Shown here: piece by piece, positions 5,720 through 13,179 of the stretch
Position numbering within the stretch: position 1 is the first letter of the stretch
Layout: every line of letters starts with the position of its first letter
Source: Flavobacterium sp.
GTDB lineage: Bacteria; Bacteroidota; Bacteroidia; Flavobacteriales; Flavobacteriaceae
NCBI RefSeq assembly: GCF_021151785.1
Contig: NZ_JAGKWP010000058.1
Span: 1 to 15,298 of the forward strand
Direction of reading: 5' to 3'
Length of the DNA: 15,298 bases
Notes under the pieces: model-generated
The model's database searches: none
What the model was told of the DNA's origin: nothing
Seen by the model: the letters and a program-made list of their open reading frames with translations, nothing else
Translations under genes and position numbers: made by a program

Positions 5720-8209
5720 TTATTTTTGTTCGTTATTTAAAAAATGTTCTAGTGCCACTAGATCAGAAATTAAAACAGCTCTAGCTTTACTTCCCTCAAA
5801 TGGACCTACAATACCAGCGGCTTCTAATTGATCAATTAAACGACCGGCTCTATTGTATCCTAATTTTAATTTTCTCTGAATTAAAGAAGCGGACCCTTGT
5901 TGCGCTGTTACTACTACTTCTGCTGCATCTCTAAATAAAGAATCACGTTCAGAAATATCAATATCTAAATTTATGCCATTTCCTTCTTCTCCTACATATT
6001 CTGGTAATAAATAAGCATTAGGGTATGCTTTTTGCGACCCTATGAATTCACAAATTCGCTCTACTTCGGGTGTATCAACAAAAGCACATTGTACACGAAC
6101 CAAATCATTACCTTGTGTATATAATAAATCTCCACGTCCAATCAACTGATCTGCGCCTTGACTGTCTAAAATGGTTCTCGAATCAATTTTAGAAGTTACA
6201 CGGAAAGCAATACGTGCAGGAAAATTAGCTTTAATAATACCTGTAATTACATTTACTGAAGGACGCTGCGTGGCGATAATAAGATGTATACCAATAGCAC
6301 GAGCCAATTGAGCTAAACGAGCAATTGGTGTTTCAACCTCTTTACCTGCGGTCATAATTAAATCTGCAAATTCATCAACTACTAACACGATGTAAGGTAA
6401 AAAGCGGTGACCATTTTCAGGGTTTAACCTTCTGTTTTTGAACTTTTCATTATATTCTTTAATGTTTCTAACCGAGGCATCTTTCAATAAGTTATAACGG
6501 TTATCCATTTCCACACATAATGAATTTAATGTATTGATAACTTTTGCATTATCTGTAATAATGGCATCAGAGGCATCAGGTAATTTAGCCAAATAATGAC
6601 GCTCAATTTTATTAAATAGTGTTAATTCAACTTTTTTAGGATCGACTAAAACAAATTTAACTTCTGCTGGATGTTTTTTATATAAAATAGACGTTAAAAC
6701 CGCATTTAAGCCGACTGATTTACCTTGTCCTGTTGCACCAGCCATCAACAAGTGGGGCATTTTTGCTAAATCAACTACAAAAGTTTCATTAGAAATTGTT
6801 TTTCCTAAAGCGATTGGCAACTCCATTTCTGCTTGTTGAAATTTAGGAGAAGCTATTACCCCTTTCATTGAAACCATGGAAGGATTTGCATTTGGCACTT
6901 CAATACCAATGGTACCTTTACCTGGAATTGGTGCAATAATACGAATTCCTAAAGCCGCTAATGATAAGGCAATATCATCTTCCAAACTTTTAATTTTAGA
7001 AATACGGATTCCTGCTTCAGGAACAATTTCATATAATGTTACTGTTGGACCAACGGTTGCTTTAATTTGAGCAATGTCAATTTTATAATTACGAAGAGTA
7101 TCAACAATTCTATTTTTATTTTCTTCTAACTCAGATTGATTAATGGTAATACCACTCCCGCTGTATTCTTTAAGCAATTCAATGGAAGGAAATTTGTAAT
7201 TAGACAAATCCAACGTAGGATCAAATTCACCAAAATCTTGTACTAATTTTTGTGCTAGACTTTCCTCAACAATATCTTCTTCTTCAGGTTTTTCAATTAC
7301 AAAAGAAGCATCTTCAGTAGGGATGATTTGCGGTTCTTTTGTGACTGCGTCTAAAGGAATTTCCTTTGGAATTTGTATCTCAGATGCATGCTGAATCGTA
7401 GGCTTTAATGCTTCCTTATTAACTTCAAATGAAGTAGTATCAGGACGTTGAATCACTTTCATATCTTGCCAACTATCGTCATCATCGACCTCTTCTACTA
7501 CTTGTTTATGGCTAACAACTGGCATGGTTTCAACAGGAAGTTTCTCTTCAATTTCCTTAGTTTCAGCAATAGGCACTTGTGTAATATTATCTTCTCCAAC
7601 TATTAATTCATCTTCCATAGATTCATTTTTCTTTTCCAAGAAATCCTTAACCTTGTCAGGAGACATTTTAATTTTGTAAATTAAAAATATGGTAAGATTG
7701 AAAATGAGTACAAATATCGTTCCTACAATCCCTGTATAATCAGCAATAAAACTATGAATTTCATATCCTACAATACCCGATAAATGAGGAATAACATCCC
7801 AAAGTAAGCCTAATAATAGAGATAAATTAAGTACTAAAAATAAATCCCAAAAAATACTTTTCTTCAATTTAGCTAAAGGTAAATCAACCACTAAATAGGC
7901 GCCAATCATAAAAATAATTTTAACCAGTATGAAAGATGCTATTCCGAAACCTTTATAAAGAAAGAAATTTGCCAACCATGCACCAGTTTTACCTAACCAA
8001 TTTTCTACTTGAACCGAACGATCAGCTATTGCCTCTACTTGACTTTGATCATTTATTCCTGAAACATAGTAGGAAAGAAAAGATAAAAACAATACTAATG
8101 CAACCAAAATTAAAAAAACTCCAAAAACAAATTTTTGTGCTCTTGACGTTTTTAAAATTGAAGTAGTATCCTTTGATTCAGGTATATTTTTAGACTCTTT
8201 TTTTGCCAT
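5720..8209 (-). CDS. ftsK: DNA translocase FtsK/SpoIIIE
   Basis: Septum-anchored ATPase that pumps chromosomal DNA and helps resolve chromosome dimers during division. There are four membrane segments at about 27-48, 80-110, 118-143 and 158-180, then a variable acidic linker (about 185-335) rich in Glu, Val and Pro. The alpha/beta motor follows, with Walker A GATGQGKS at 491-498 and Walker B VVDEFADL around 610-617. ATQRPSVNVITG lies shortly afterwards. The last 65 residues form the gamma winged-helix domain (GSASLIQRKLKLGYNRAGR), which in other FtsKs reads polar KOPS-type DNA sequences. At 829 aa it has a short linker compared with the 1329-aa E. coli protein, as is normal in Bacteroidota. 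It starts at an ATG 12 bases after dgkA. No frame defects are seen. Confidence 0.97.
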   Translation of the reverse strand: MAKKESKNIPESKDTTSILKTSRAQKFVFGVFLILVALVLFLSFLSYYVSGINDQSQVEAIADRSVQVENWLGKTGAWLANFFLYKGFGIASFILVKIIFMIGAYLVVDLPLAKLKKSIFWDLFLVLNLSLLLGLLWDVIPHLSGIVGYEIHSFIADYTGIVGTIFVLIFNLTIFLIYKIKMSPDKVKDFLEKKNESMEDELIVGEDNITQVPIAETKEIEEKLPVETMPVVSHKQVVEEVDDDDSWQDMKVIQRPDTTSFEVNKEALKPTIQHASEIQIPKEIPLDAVTKEPQIIPTEDASFVIEKPEEEDIVEESLAQKLVQDFGEFDPTLDLSNYKFPSIELLKEYSGSGITINQSELEENKNRIVDTLRNYKIDIAQIKATVGPTVTLYEIVPEAGIRISKIKSLEDDIALSLAALGIRIIAPIPGKGTIGIEVPNANPSMVSMKGVIASPKFQQAEMELPIALGKTISNETFVVDLAKMPHLLMAGATGQGKSVGLNAVLTSILYKKHPAEVKFVLVDPKKVELTLFNKIERHYLAKLPDASDAIITDNAKVINTLNSLCVEMDNRYNLLKDASVRNIKEYNEKFKNRRLNPENGHRFLPYIVLVVDEFADLIMTAGKEVETPIARLAQLARAIGIHLIIATQRPSVNVITGIIKANFPARIAFRVTSKIDSRTILDSQGADQLIGRGDLLYTQGNDLVRVQCAFVDTPEVERICEFIGSQKAYPNAYLLPEYVGEEGNGINLDIDISERDSLFRDAAEVVVTAQQGSASLIQRKLKLGYNRAGRLIDQLEAAGIVGPFEGSKARAVLISDLVALEHFLNNEQK

Positions 8210-8221
8210 TCATTATGCGAA

Positions 8222-8590
8222 TTAAAGTAATTTTGGTAGGTATATTAATGCCCCAACTGCTATTGCACTCATGGCTGCAAACATAACTGCACCAGCAGCT
8301 ATATCTTTAATAAAACCAATTCTTTCATGGTAATCTGGATGAATAAAATCGGCTATTTTTTCAACAGCTGTGTTAAGTCCTTCGATAGCTAATACTAGCC
8401 CAAACACTAAAATTTGCATCATCCATTCTTCTCTTGAGATTTTAAAATAAAAACCAGCAGCAGTCATCACAACTGCAAGTGAAGATTGAACCATGACACT
8501 ATGTTCTGTAGTAACTAATTTGTAAGCCCCTAAAACCGCATATTTAATACTCTTTATTCTACCTGATACAAATTGATTGTCTTGTTTCAT
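8222..8590 (-). CDS. dgkA: Diacylglycerol/undecaprenol kinase family protein
   Basis: Small integral-membrane lipid kinase that phosphorylates diacylglycerol or undecaprenol. The family signature lies at 70-77, with Glu70, Asn73 and Glu77 in EGLNTAVE, followed by KIADF and the conserved DIAAGAV segment at about 96-102. Three hydrophobic helices are visible at about 33-50, 57-72 and 96-119. At 122 aa it is normal length. The sequence resembles the Gram-positive/Bacteroidota branch, in which undecaprenol is often the substrate, so the physiological substrate is uncertain and the symbol is by family. It is the first gene of a run continuing into ftsK. The start ATG lies only about 18 bases beyond the tpx terminator hairpin, leaving little room for a separate promoter. 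Confidence 0.87.
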   Translation of the reverse strand: MKQDNQFVSGRIKSIKYAVLGAYKLVTTEHSVMVQSSLAVVMTAAGFYFKISREEWMMQILVFGLVLAIEGLNTAVEKIADFIHPDYHERIGFIKDIAAGAVMFAAMSAIAVGALIYLPKLL

Positions 8591-8608
8591 CTATTTCGTA
8601 ACATTAAA

Positions 8609-8642
8609 AAACACTCCTGCAGTTGACACAGCAAGAGTGTTT
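8609..8642 (-). terminator. Rho-independent terminator of tpx
   Basis: A 12-bp hairpin has arms 8609-8620 and 8631-8642 with a 10-base loop. The core pair is AAACACTC with GAGTGTTT. On the minus strand six T's run through the end of the stem into the following bases. The single imperfect pair (8617/8634) is C-A on the plus strand but a G-U wobble on the minus strand, which points to function in the tpx direction. Confidence 0.85.
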
Positions 8643-8656
8643 GAAAAAACTTTTTA

Positions 8657-9157
8657 TTATTTTAATGCATTTAAAGCTGCATCATAATTTGGTTCATTAG
8701 CAATTTCACTCACTAATTCTGTATGCTTTACTTGACCTTTGTCATCAATTACTACAATTGCTCTTGCATGTAACCCGTTTAAAGCACCATCAGTCAACAA
8801 AACACCATAGTCTTTTGCAAAAGAAGCATCCCTAAAATCAGACAAATTCACTACATTCTCAATACCTTCTGCACCACAAAAACGTTTTTGAGCAAAAGGC
8901 AAGTCTCTAGAAATACATAATACTTTTGTATTAGGTAATTCAGAAGCTAATTTGTTAAATGTACGTACAGATGTAGCACATGTAGCAGTATCGACACTTG
9001 GAAAAATATTTAAAATAACATTTTGACCAGTATAGTTTGCTAATGAAATTTCTCCTAAATTAGCATCAACTAATTTAAATTCAGGCGCTTTTGAACCAAT
9101 TACTGGTAATTCGCCATTTGTGTGTATTGGATTTCCTCCTAAAGTTACTGTTGCCAT
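8657..9157 (-). CDS. tpx: Thiol peroxidase Tpx (atypical 2-Cys peroxiredoxin)
   Basis: Reduces hydrogen peroxide and alkyl hydroperoxides using electrons from thioredoxin. The peroxidatic Cys60 lies in PSVDTATCATSVR and the resolving Cys94 in AQKRFCGAEG, the spacing of E. coli Tpx (Cys61/Cys95). Arg and Thr of the active site are also in place. The 166-aa length matches the family when the ATG at 9157 is used (MATVTLGG start). A longer reading from a TTG at 9187 would overlap the -7 promoter element, so I reject it. It is a single-gene unit with its own promoter (near 9177-9184) and a strong terminator (8609-8642). Confidence 0.96.
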   Translation of the reverse strand: MATVTLGGNPIHTNGELPVIGSKAPEFKLVDANLGEISLANYTGQNVILNIFPSVDTATCATSVRTFNKLASELPNTKVLCISRDLPFAQKRFCGAEGIENVVNLSDFRDASFAKDYGVLLTDGALNGLHARAIVVIDDKGQVKHTELVSEIANEPNYDAALNALK

Positions 9158-9176
9158 ATCAATTTTTTTATGTGTC

Positions 9177-9184
9177 CAAAAATA
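9177..9184 (-). promoter_or_regulatory. -7 promoter element of tpx
   Basis: The minus strand reads TATTTTTG, an exact match to the Bacteroidota -7 consensus TAnnTTTG, 19 bases before the tpx ATG. The nearest upstream TTG leaves a 25-base spacer, longer than usual, so the -33 element is weak or absent. Transcription would start near 9170. Confidence 0.6.
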
Positions 9185-9225
9185 CAAAAATTAATTAGTA
9201 CTGCATTCACAATATTTTACTAAAA

Positions 9226-9921
9226 TTACACTTCATTCCACAACACATCATTTGGTGGAGAGGCTTCAAAAACAAGTAATTCTTTTGTAACTGGATGAAT
9301 TAATGTTAATTTTCTGGCATGCAAATGAATACCACCATCAGGATTACTTCGGTCGAAACCGTATTTCAAATCTCCTTTAATAGGACAACCAATTGCAGCT
9401 AATTGAGCTCTAATTTGATGATGTCTGCCAGTATGCAAGTCGACCTCTAAAACATAATAATGATCTAATTTCTTACTGATTTTATAGGACAAACTCGCTT
9501 TTTTACTTTCAGAAACTTCGTTTTTATGTGCCTTAGACGTATTATTTTTTGGATTTCTTTTAATGAAGTGAATTAGCGTATCTTCAGTTAAAGGTGGTTG
9601 ATTTTTCACAATAGCCCAATACGTTTTCTGCGTTTCTCTATTTTTAAATGTTTCATTCAAACGCGTTAAGGCTTTAGATGTTTTAGCAAAAACCACAATA
9701 CCCGAAGTTGGGCGATCTAAGCGGTGAATAACCCCTAAAAAAACAGCACCAGGTTTATGGTATTTTTCTTTGATATATTCTTTAACAATTTCAGATAATG
9801 GCGCATCACCCGTTTTATCTCCTTGCACCAAATCTCCTATTCTTTTGTTTATTACTATTAAGTGATTATCTTCAAATAAAATTTGCAAATTATCTTTAGT
9901 AGAAACTATTTTTTCAGACAT
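9226..9921 (-). CDS. RluA-family RNA pseudouridine synthase
   Basis: Isomerises uridine to pseudouridine in rRNA or tRNA. The catalytic motif HRLDRPTSG lies at 66-74, with catalytic Asp69. Further family motifs include GRHHQIRAQL near residue 165, KGDLKYG and LHARKL near the end. At 231 aa it consists of the catalytic domain only, without the N-terminal S4 domain of RluC/RluD. Which RNA position it modifies cannot be told from sequence. It starts at an ATG 27 bases after panB and probably shares the panB promoter. No terminator is obvious after it in the 68 bases before the tpx ATG. Confidence 0.93.
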   Translation of the reverse strand: MSEKIVSTKDNLQILFEDNHLIVINKRIGDLVQGDKTGDAPLSEIVKEYIKEKYHKPGAVFLGVIHRLDRPTSGIVVFAKTSKALTRLNETFKNRETQKTYWAIVKNQPPLTEDTLIHFIKRNPKNNTSKAHKNEVSESKKASLSYKISKKLDHYYVLEVDLHTGRHHQIRAQLAAIGCPIKGDLKYGFDRSNPDGGIHLHARKLTLIHPVTKELLVFEASPPNDVLWNEV

Positions 9922-9948
9922 ATTTTTAGGTCACGTTTTTCTTAAACC

Positions 9949-10767
9949 TTAGTATTGTTCGTTTGCATTAGGAAAATCTCTCGATTTTACATCTGCTGCA
10001 TATTGACTGATTGCTTTTGTCATGTCTTCAAACAAATTCATGTACCTTCTTAGGAACCTCGGACTGAATTCGTGTGTCATTCCTACCATATCATGAAGAA
10101 CGAGTACTTGCCCATCTACTCCTGCACCTGCTCCAATTCCAATTACAGGTATAGATATACTTTCAGCCACACGTTGCGCCAATTTAGCTGGAATTTTTTC
10201 TAAAACCAAAGCAAAACAGCCGATTTTTTCCAACAATTGCGCGTCTTCAATTAACTTTTCTGCTTCAGCTTCCTCTTTTGCTCGTACAGTATAAGTACCA
10301 AATTTATAAATCGATTGAGGCGTTAATCCTAAATGTCCCATAACTGGAATACCGGCTTGAAGAATTTTCTTGATTGATTCTTTAATTTCTTTTCCTCCTT
10401 CTAATTTAACGGCATGTCCCCCACTTTCTTTCATCACTCGAATAGCCGATCGAAGCGCTTCTTTAGAATCCGATTGGTAACTTCCAAATGGTAAATCTAC
10501 CACTACCAACGCTCTTTCAGCAGCACGCACAACAGAAGAAGCGTGGTAAATCATTTGGTCCAACGTAATAGGTAATGTTGTTTCATGACCTGCCATAACG
10601 TTACTTGCAGAGTCGCCTACTAAAATAACATCAATTCCTGCGGTGTCTACAATTTTGGCCATGGTATAATCATAAGCCGTTAACATGGAGATCTTCTCTC
10701 CTTTTTGTTTCATATCGAAAAGTGATTTAGTCGTCACTCTTTTATAATCGCTTTTTGCTACAGACAT
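9949..10767 (-). CDS. panB: 3-methyl-2-oxobutanoate hydroxymethyltransferase
   Basis: Transfers a hydroxymethyl group from 5,10-methylene-tetrahydrofolate to 2-oxoisovalerate, giving ketopantoate, the first committed step to pantothenate and CoA. A TIM-barrel enzyme: Mg2+ ligands Asp52 (in LVGDSASNV) and Asp91 (in VVDLPFGSY), substrate-binding Lys121 (in HAVKLEGG), and Glu190 (in VLEKIP) as the likely catalytic base are all visible. The glycine loop GIGAGAGVDGQ and the LHDMVG segment also match. I start it at the ATG at 10767 (272 aa, beginning MSVAKSDYKR). A longer reading from a TTG at 10791 overlaps the promoter -7 element. Transcribed divergently from the gene at 10900. Confidence 0.97.
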   Translation of the reverse strand: MSVAKSDYKRVTTKSLFDMKQKGEKISMLTAYDYTMAKIVDTAGIDVILVGDSASNVMAGHETTLPITLDQMIYHASSVVRAAERALVVVDLPFGSYQSDSKEALRSAIRVMKESGGHAVKLEGGKEIKESIKKILQAGIPVMGHLGLTPQSIYKFGTYTVRAKEEAEAEKLIEDAQLLEKIGCFALVLEKIPAKLAQRVAESISIPVIGIGAGAGVDGQVLVLHDMVGMTHEFSPRFLRRYMNLFEDMTKAISQYAADVKSRDFPNANEQY

Positions 10768-10788
10768 AATCGTATAGATTTCAAATAT

Positions 10789-10796
10789 CAAAAATA
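10789..10796 (-). promoter_or_regulatory. -7 promoter element of panB
   Basis: The minus strand reads TATTTTTG, an exact TAnnTTTG match, 21 bases before the panB ATG. No clear -33 TTG is seen. Just upstream are two short inverted repeats: TTTAGC/GCTAAA at 10800-10819, and TTTTGTA/TACAAAA at 10822-10842. They could be operators for this divergent region, but that is inference. Confidence 0.6.
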
Positions 10797-10899
10797 AGTT
10801 TTAGCTACTACGTGCTAAATATTTTGTAAAATTAATACAAAAGTTATGGAATGTAACATTTTTTAAATAAAAACTACTAAGTAATTAAACATTTCACTT

Positions 10900-11334
10900 A
10901 TGAAAAAAATTGGTCTTCTTTTTATATTTTGTTTTTCAATGATTTCAACAGCACAAGAAGCAGAAGTCAAACAAAGCATAATTACATTTTTTGAAGGATT
11001 TCATACAAAAGACACTTTAAAAATAAAAGCTGTTTGTCATCCTAAAATGGTACTACAATCAATTGCTGAAACAAAAAAAGGAACTAAATACAGTGAAGAA
11101 ACTGCTCAAACTTTTTTTCAATCATTTACAAAATTTCCAAAAGAATTACAGTTTGAAGAACGTCTGTTAGACTATAAAATTCAAATTGATGGTGCCATGG
11201 CTCATGTTTGGACACCTTATGAATTTTATGTTAATGGTAATTTTAGTCATTCTGGTGTCAATTCATTTACTTTATTTTTTGAAAATAATCAATGGAAAAT
11301 TGTACATTTGATTGATACGAGAAGAAAGAAATAA
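10900..11334 (+). CDS. Secreted NTF2-like (SnoaL-type) protein
   Basis: A short exported protein of unknown role. A signal peptide spans residues 1-18, ending near STAQ. The mature part looks like a compact NTF2/SnoaL cone: an N-terminal helix (VKQSIITFFEGFHTKDTL), a strand-turn near HPKMVLQSI, then paired strands ending in FTLFFENNQWKIVHLIDTR. This strand order, and the final W-K-I-V segment, are typical of the family. The family includes both enzymes and ligand-binding proteins, so no reaction can be assigned. It stands only five bases upstream of the histidine kinase and is probably cotranscribed with it. A role as a periplasmic partner of that kinase is possible but unproven. I see no exact promoter consensus in front of it. 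Confidence 0.75.
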   Translation: MKKIGLLFIFCFSMISTAQEAEVKQSIITFFEGFHTKDTLKIKAVCHPKMVLQSIAETKKGTKYSEETAQTFFQSFTKFPKELQFEERLLDYKIQIDGAMAHVWTPYEFYVNGNFSHSGVNSFTLFFENNQWKIVHLIDTRRKK

Positions 11335-11339
11335 ATAAA

Positions 11340-12416
11340 TTGAATGTAGCCTATTTAAATACAATAAAAAAAGAAAAGCAATACTTATGGGTATTGCTTT
11401 CAATTCTTATCACCGTTTTAGGTTGTTTTCTTCTGAAAAATGTATTTAATTATAAAATAGTTGCTTTAATTTTACTTATGCTTGTTTCAATACATGCAAT
11501 GTTTTTTACCATTAAACCAACTATTTTATCTGCAATTTTAAGTGCTTTAACTTGGAATTTTCTTTTTATCCCACCAATTTTTACTTTTCACATTTCAAAC
11601 CCCGAAGATTTATTATTATTTATAATGTATTTTGCAGTTGCGTTAATTAATGCTGTATTACAATTTAAACTTAAAAAAATCGAAGAAAAAGCAAGAGAAA
11701 AGGAAGAAAAAGAAAAAACTTTTCATTTATATAACACCTTACTCAATTCGCTTTCACATGAATTAAGAACTCCAATTTCAACTATAATTGGTTCCACTGA
11801 TATTCTGAAAGAATATGAAGAAAAAATAACCGTTGAAAACAAACATCTTTTACTACAAGAAATTCAAATTGCAGGATTAAAATTAAATCATCATGTAGAA
11901 AATCTTTTAAATATGAGTCGACTGGAATCAGGTTTACTTGTTCCAAAATTTGAATGGTGTGATATCAATGAAGAAATGTTTCGATTTATAAAAAATAATT
12001 TTCAAAATAATAGCCGAATTGAATTTCAAGCCAATGATAATTTACCTATTTGTAAAACTGATATTGGTTTCTTAGAACAAATTGTAATCAATATAATTAA
12101 AAACGCTTTACAATACACTCCTGAAGAAAAACCAATTCAAATACAGTTAGGAATAGATCATCAAATTTTACATATAAGCTTTCAAGATTATGGAAACGGC
12201 ATTCCTGAAGAACATTTACCTTATATTTTTGATAAATTTTTTAGAGTACCACAAACAATAACTGGTGGAACTGGATTAGGGTTATCAATAGTAAAAGGAT
12301 TTACAGATGCATTAAACGGTACAATTGAAGTAAAAAACATTCAGCCAAATGGTTTGAAATTTGATATTTTTGTACCTGTAGAAACTACCTATATAAATAA
12401 CTTAAAAAATGAGTAA
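11340..12416 (+). CDS. KdpD-like sensor histidine kinase, short form (DUF4118 membrane domain)
   Basis: Membrane histidine kinase, probably sensing potassium or osmotic state. About residues 15-108 hold four TM helices matching the KdpD transmembrane domain (DUF4118), including the re-entrant-like WNFLFIPPIFTFHI. A charged coiled-coil follows (about 108-128), then the HisKA domain with phospho-accepting His140 in SLSHELRTP. The ATPase domain has an N box (NIIKNALQYTP), a G1 box (DYGNGIP) and a G2 box (GTGLGLS). Compared with the 894-aa E. coli KdpD, the entire N-terminal cytoplasmic sensor (KdpD and Usp domains) is absent, and so is the GAF-like region. The start is a TTG at 11340, preceded by an A/G-rich AGAAGAAAG stretch; no ATG fits before the first TM, so the true start is slightly uncertain. 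It overlaps the response regulator gene by 8 bases. Confidence 0.88.
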   Translation: MNVAYLNTIKKEKQYLWVLLSILITVLGCFLLKNVFNYKIVALILLMLVSIHAMFFTIKPTILSAILSALTWNFLFIPPIFTFHISNPEDLLLFIMYFAVALINAVLQFKLKKIEEKAREKEEKEKTFHLYNTLLNSLSHELRTPISTIIGSTDILKEYEEKITVENKHLLLQEIQIAGLKLNHHVENLLNMSRLESGLLVPKFEWCDINEEMFRFIKNNFQNNSRIEFQANDNLPICKTDIGFLEQIVINIIKNALQYTPEEKPIQIQLGIDHQILHISFQDYGNGIPEEHLPYIFDKFFRVPQTITGGTGLGLSIVKGFTDALNGTIEVKNIQPNGLKFDIFVPVETTYINNLKNE

Positions 12417-13086
12417 GGCTGATATACTTGTTATCGATGATGAACCTCAAATCAGAAAGCTACTAGAAATAACACTAGAAAGTAATGATTACAAAGTTAT
12501 TCATGCTGAAAATGCAAAACAAGGTATTTTATTAGCTGCTAATCATTCTCCTGAAGTTATTATTTTAGATTTAGGATTACCAGATAAAAGTGGTCATGAG
12601 GTTTTAAAAGAACTACGTTCATGGTATAATAAATCAATTATCATTTTATCGGTTTTAAATCAAGAAGAAGATATTGTAAAAGCACTAGATAATGGAGCAA
12701 CAGATTATTTAACAAAGCCTTTCCGAAATGCTGAATTAATGGCTCGAATTAGGGCCTCAATTCGTAGGAATACATCTGAAAACAATGACACTTTAGTTCA
12801 ATTTGGTCCATTAAAAATTGATTTGGTTGCTCATGTAGTCAAAAAAAATGACGCTGTTATAAAGTTAACTGCTACTGAATTCAATCTATTAGCACTCTTT
12901 GTTAAAAATGAAGGTCGTGTATTAACACATCAATTTATTTTAAAAGAAATTTGGGGAGTTGGTTCACAAACTGAAACACAATATCTTAGAGTTTTTGTTG
13001 GTACACTTCGAAAAAAAATTGAGAATAATCCAAATGCTCCAGACCATATAATTACAGAAAGTGGCGTGGGATATCGCTTTCAATAA
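12409..13086 (+). CDS. KdpE-like OmpR-family response regulator
   Basis: A DNA-binding response regulator, the cognate partner of the overlapping kinase. The receiver domain (about 4-118) has acidic pocket residues Asp10 and Asp11, phospho-acceptor Asp54 (in IILDLGLP), Ser81 as the switch residue, and Lys103 in the TKPF motif. A winged-helix OmpR/PhoB effector domain follows (about 128-225), with TATEFNLLALF, the recognition region near QTETQYLRVFVGTLRKK, and the wing ending ESGVGYRFQ. At 225 aa it is the size of KdpE, and the wing sequence also resembles KdpE. It starts at an ATG inside the last codons of the kinase, showing translational coupling. The likely target is the kup upstream region, where three phased repeats lie. 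Confidence 0.93.
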   Translation: MSKADILVIDDEPQIRKLLEITLESNDYKVIHAENAKQGILLAANHSPEVIILDLGLPDKSGHEVLKELRSWYNKSIIILSVLNQEEDIVKALDNGATDYLTKPFRNAELMARIRASIRRNTSENNDTLVQFGPLKIDLVAHVVKKNDAVIKLTATEFNLLALFVKNEGRVLTHQFILKEIWGVGSQTETQYLRVFVGTLRKKIENNPNAPDHIITESGVGYRFQ

Positions 13087-13087
13087 A

Positions 13088-13127
13088 TCTTTATAATTTC
13101 TTTATACTCCCAACTGTATTCTTTATA
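13088..13127 (+). promoter_or_regulatory. Three phased TCTTTATA repeats upstream of kup (putative response-regulator operator)
   Basis: The octamer TCTTTATA occurs at 13088-13095, 13099-13106 and 13120-13127. Its start-to-start spacings of 11 and 21 bases are about one and two turns of DNA, so all copies face one side of the helix. OmpR-family regulators typically bind tandem direct repeats with about 11-base spacing, and the E. coli kdp operator is similarly T/A-rich. The third copy would cover the -33 region of the candidate kup promoter. The repeats are seen directly; the assignment to the adjacent regulator is inference. Confidence 0.6.
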
Positions 13128-13148
13128 TTTTCCCTATAAGATACAGCC

Positions 13149-13156
13149 GAACTTTG
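13149..13156 (+). promoter_or_regulatory. Candidate kup -7 promoter element
   Basis: GAACTTTG differs from the Bacteroidota -7 consensus TAnnTTTG only at its first base and lies 23 bases before the kup ATG. There is no TTG at the expected -33 position; a copy of the TCTTTATA repeat lies there instead, as is common for activator-dependent promoters. Confidence 0.4.
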
Positions 13157-13179
13157 TACCATAATTATTTTACTTATTT

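Noticed and set aside
6876..8166. Two plus-strand open frames (6876-7070 and 7936-8166).
   Set aside because: Both are antisense shadows of ftsK without plausible start context or domains.
9158..9187. Longer N-terminus of Tpx from a TTG at 9187.
   Set aside because: The extra residues are not part of the family, and the extension overlaps the promoter -7 element at 9177-9184.
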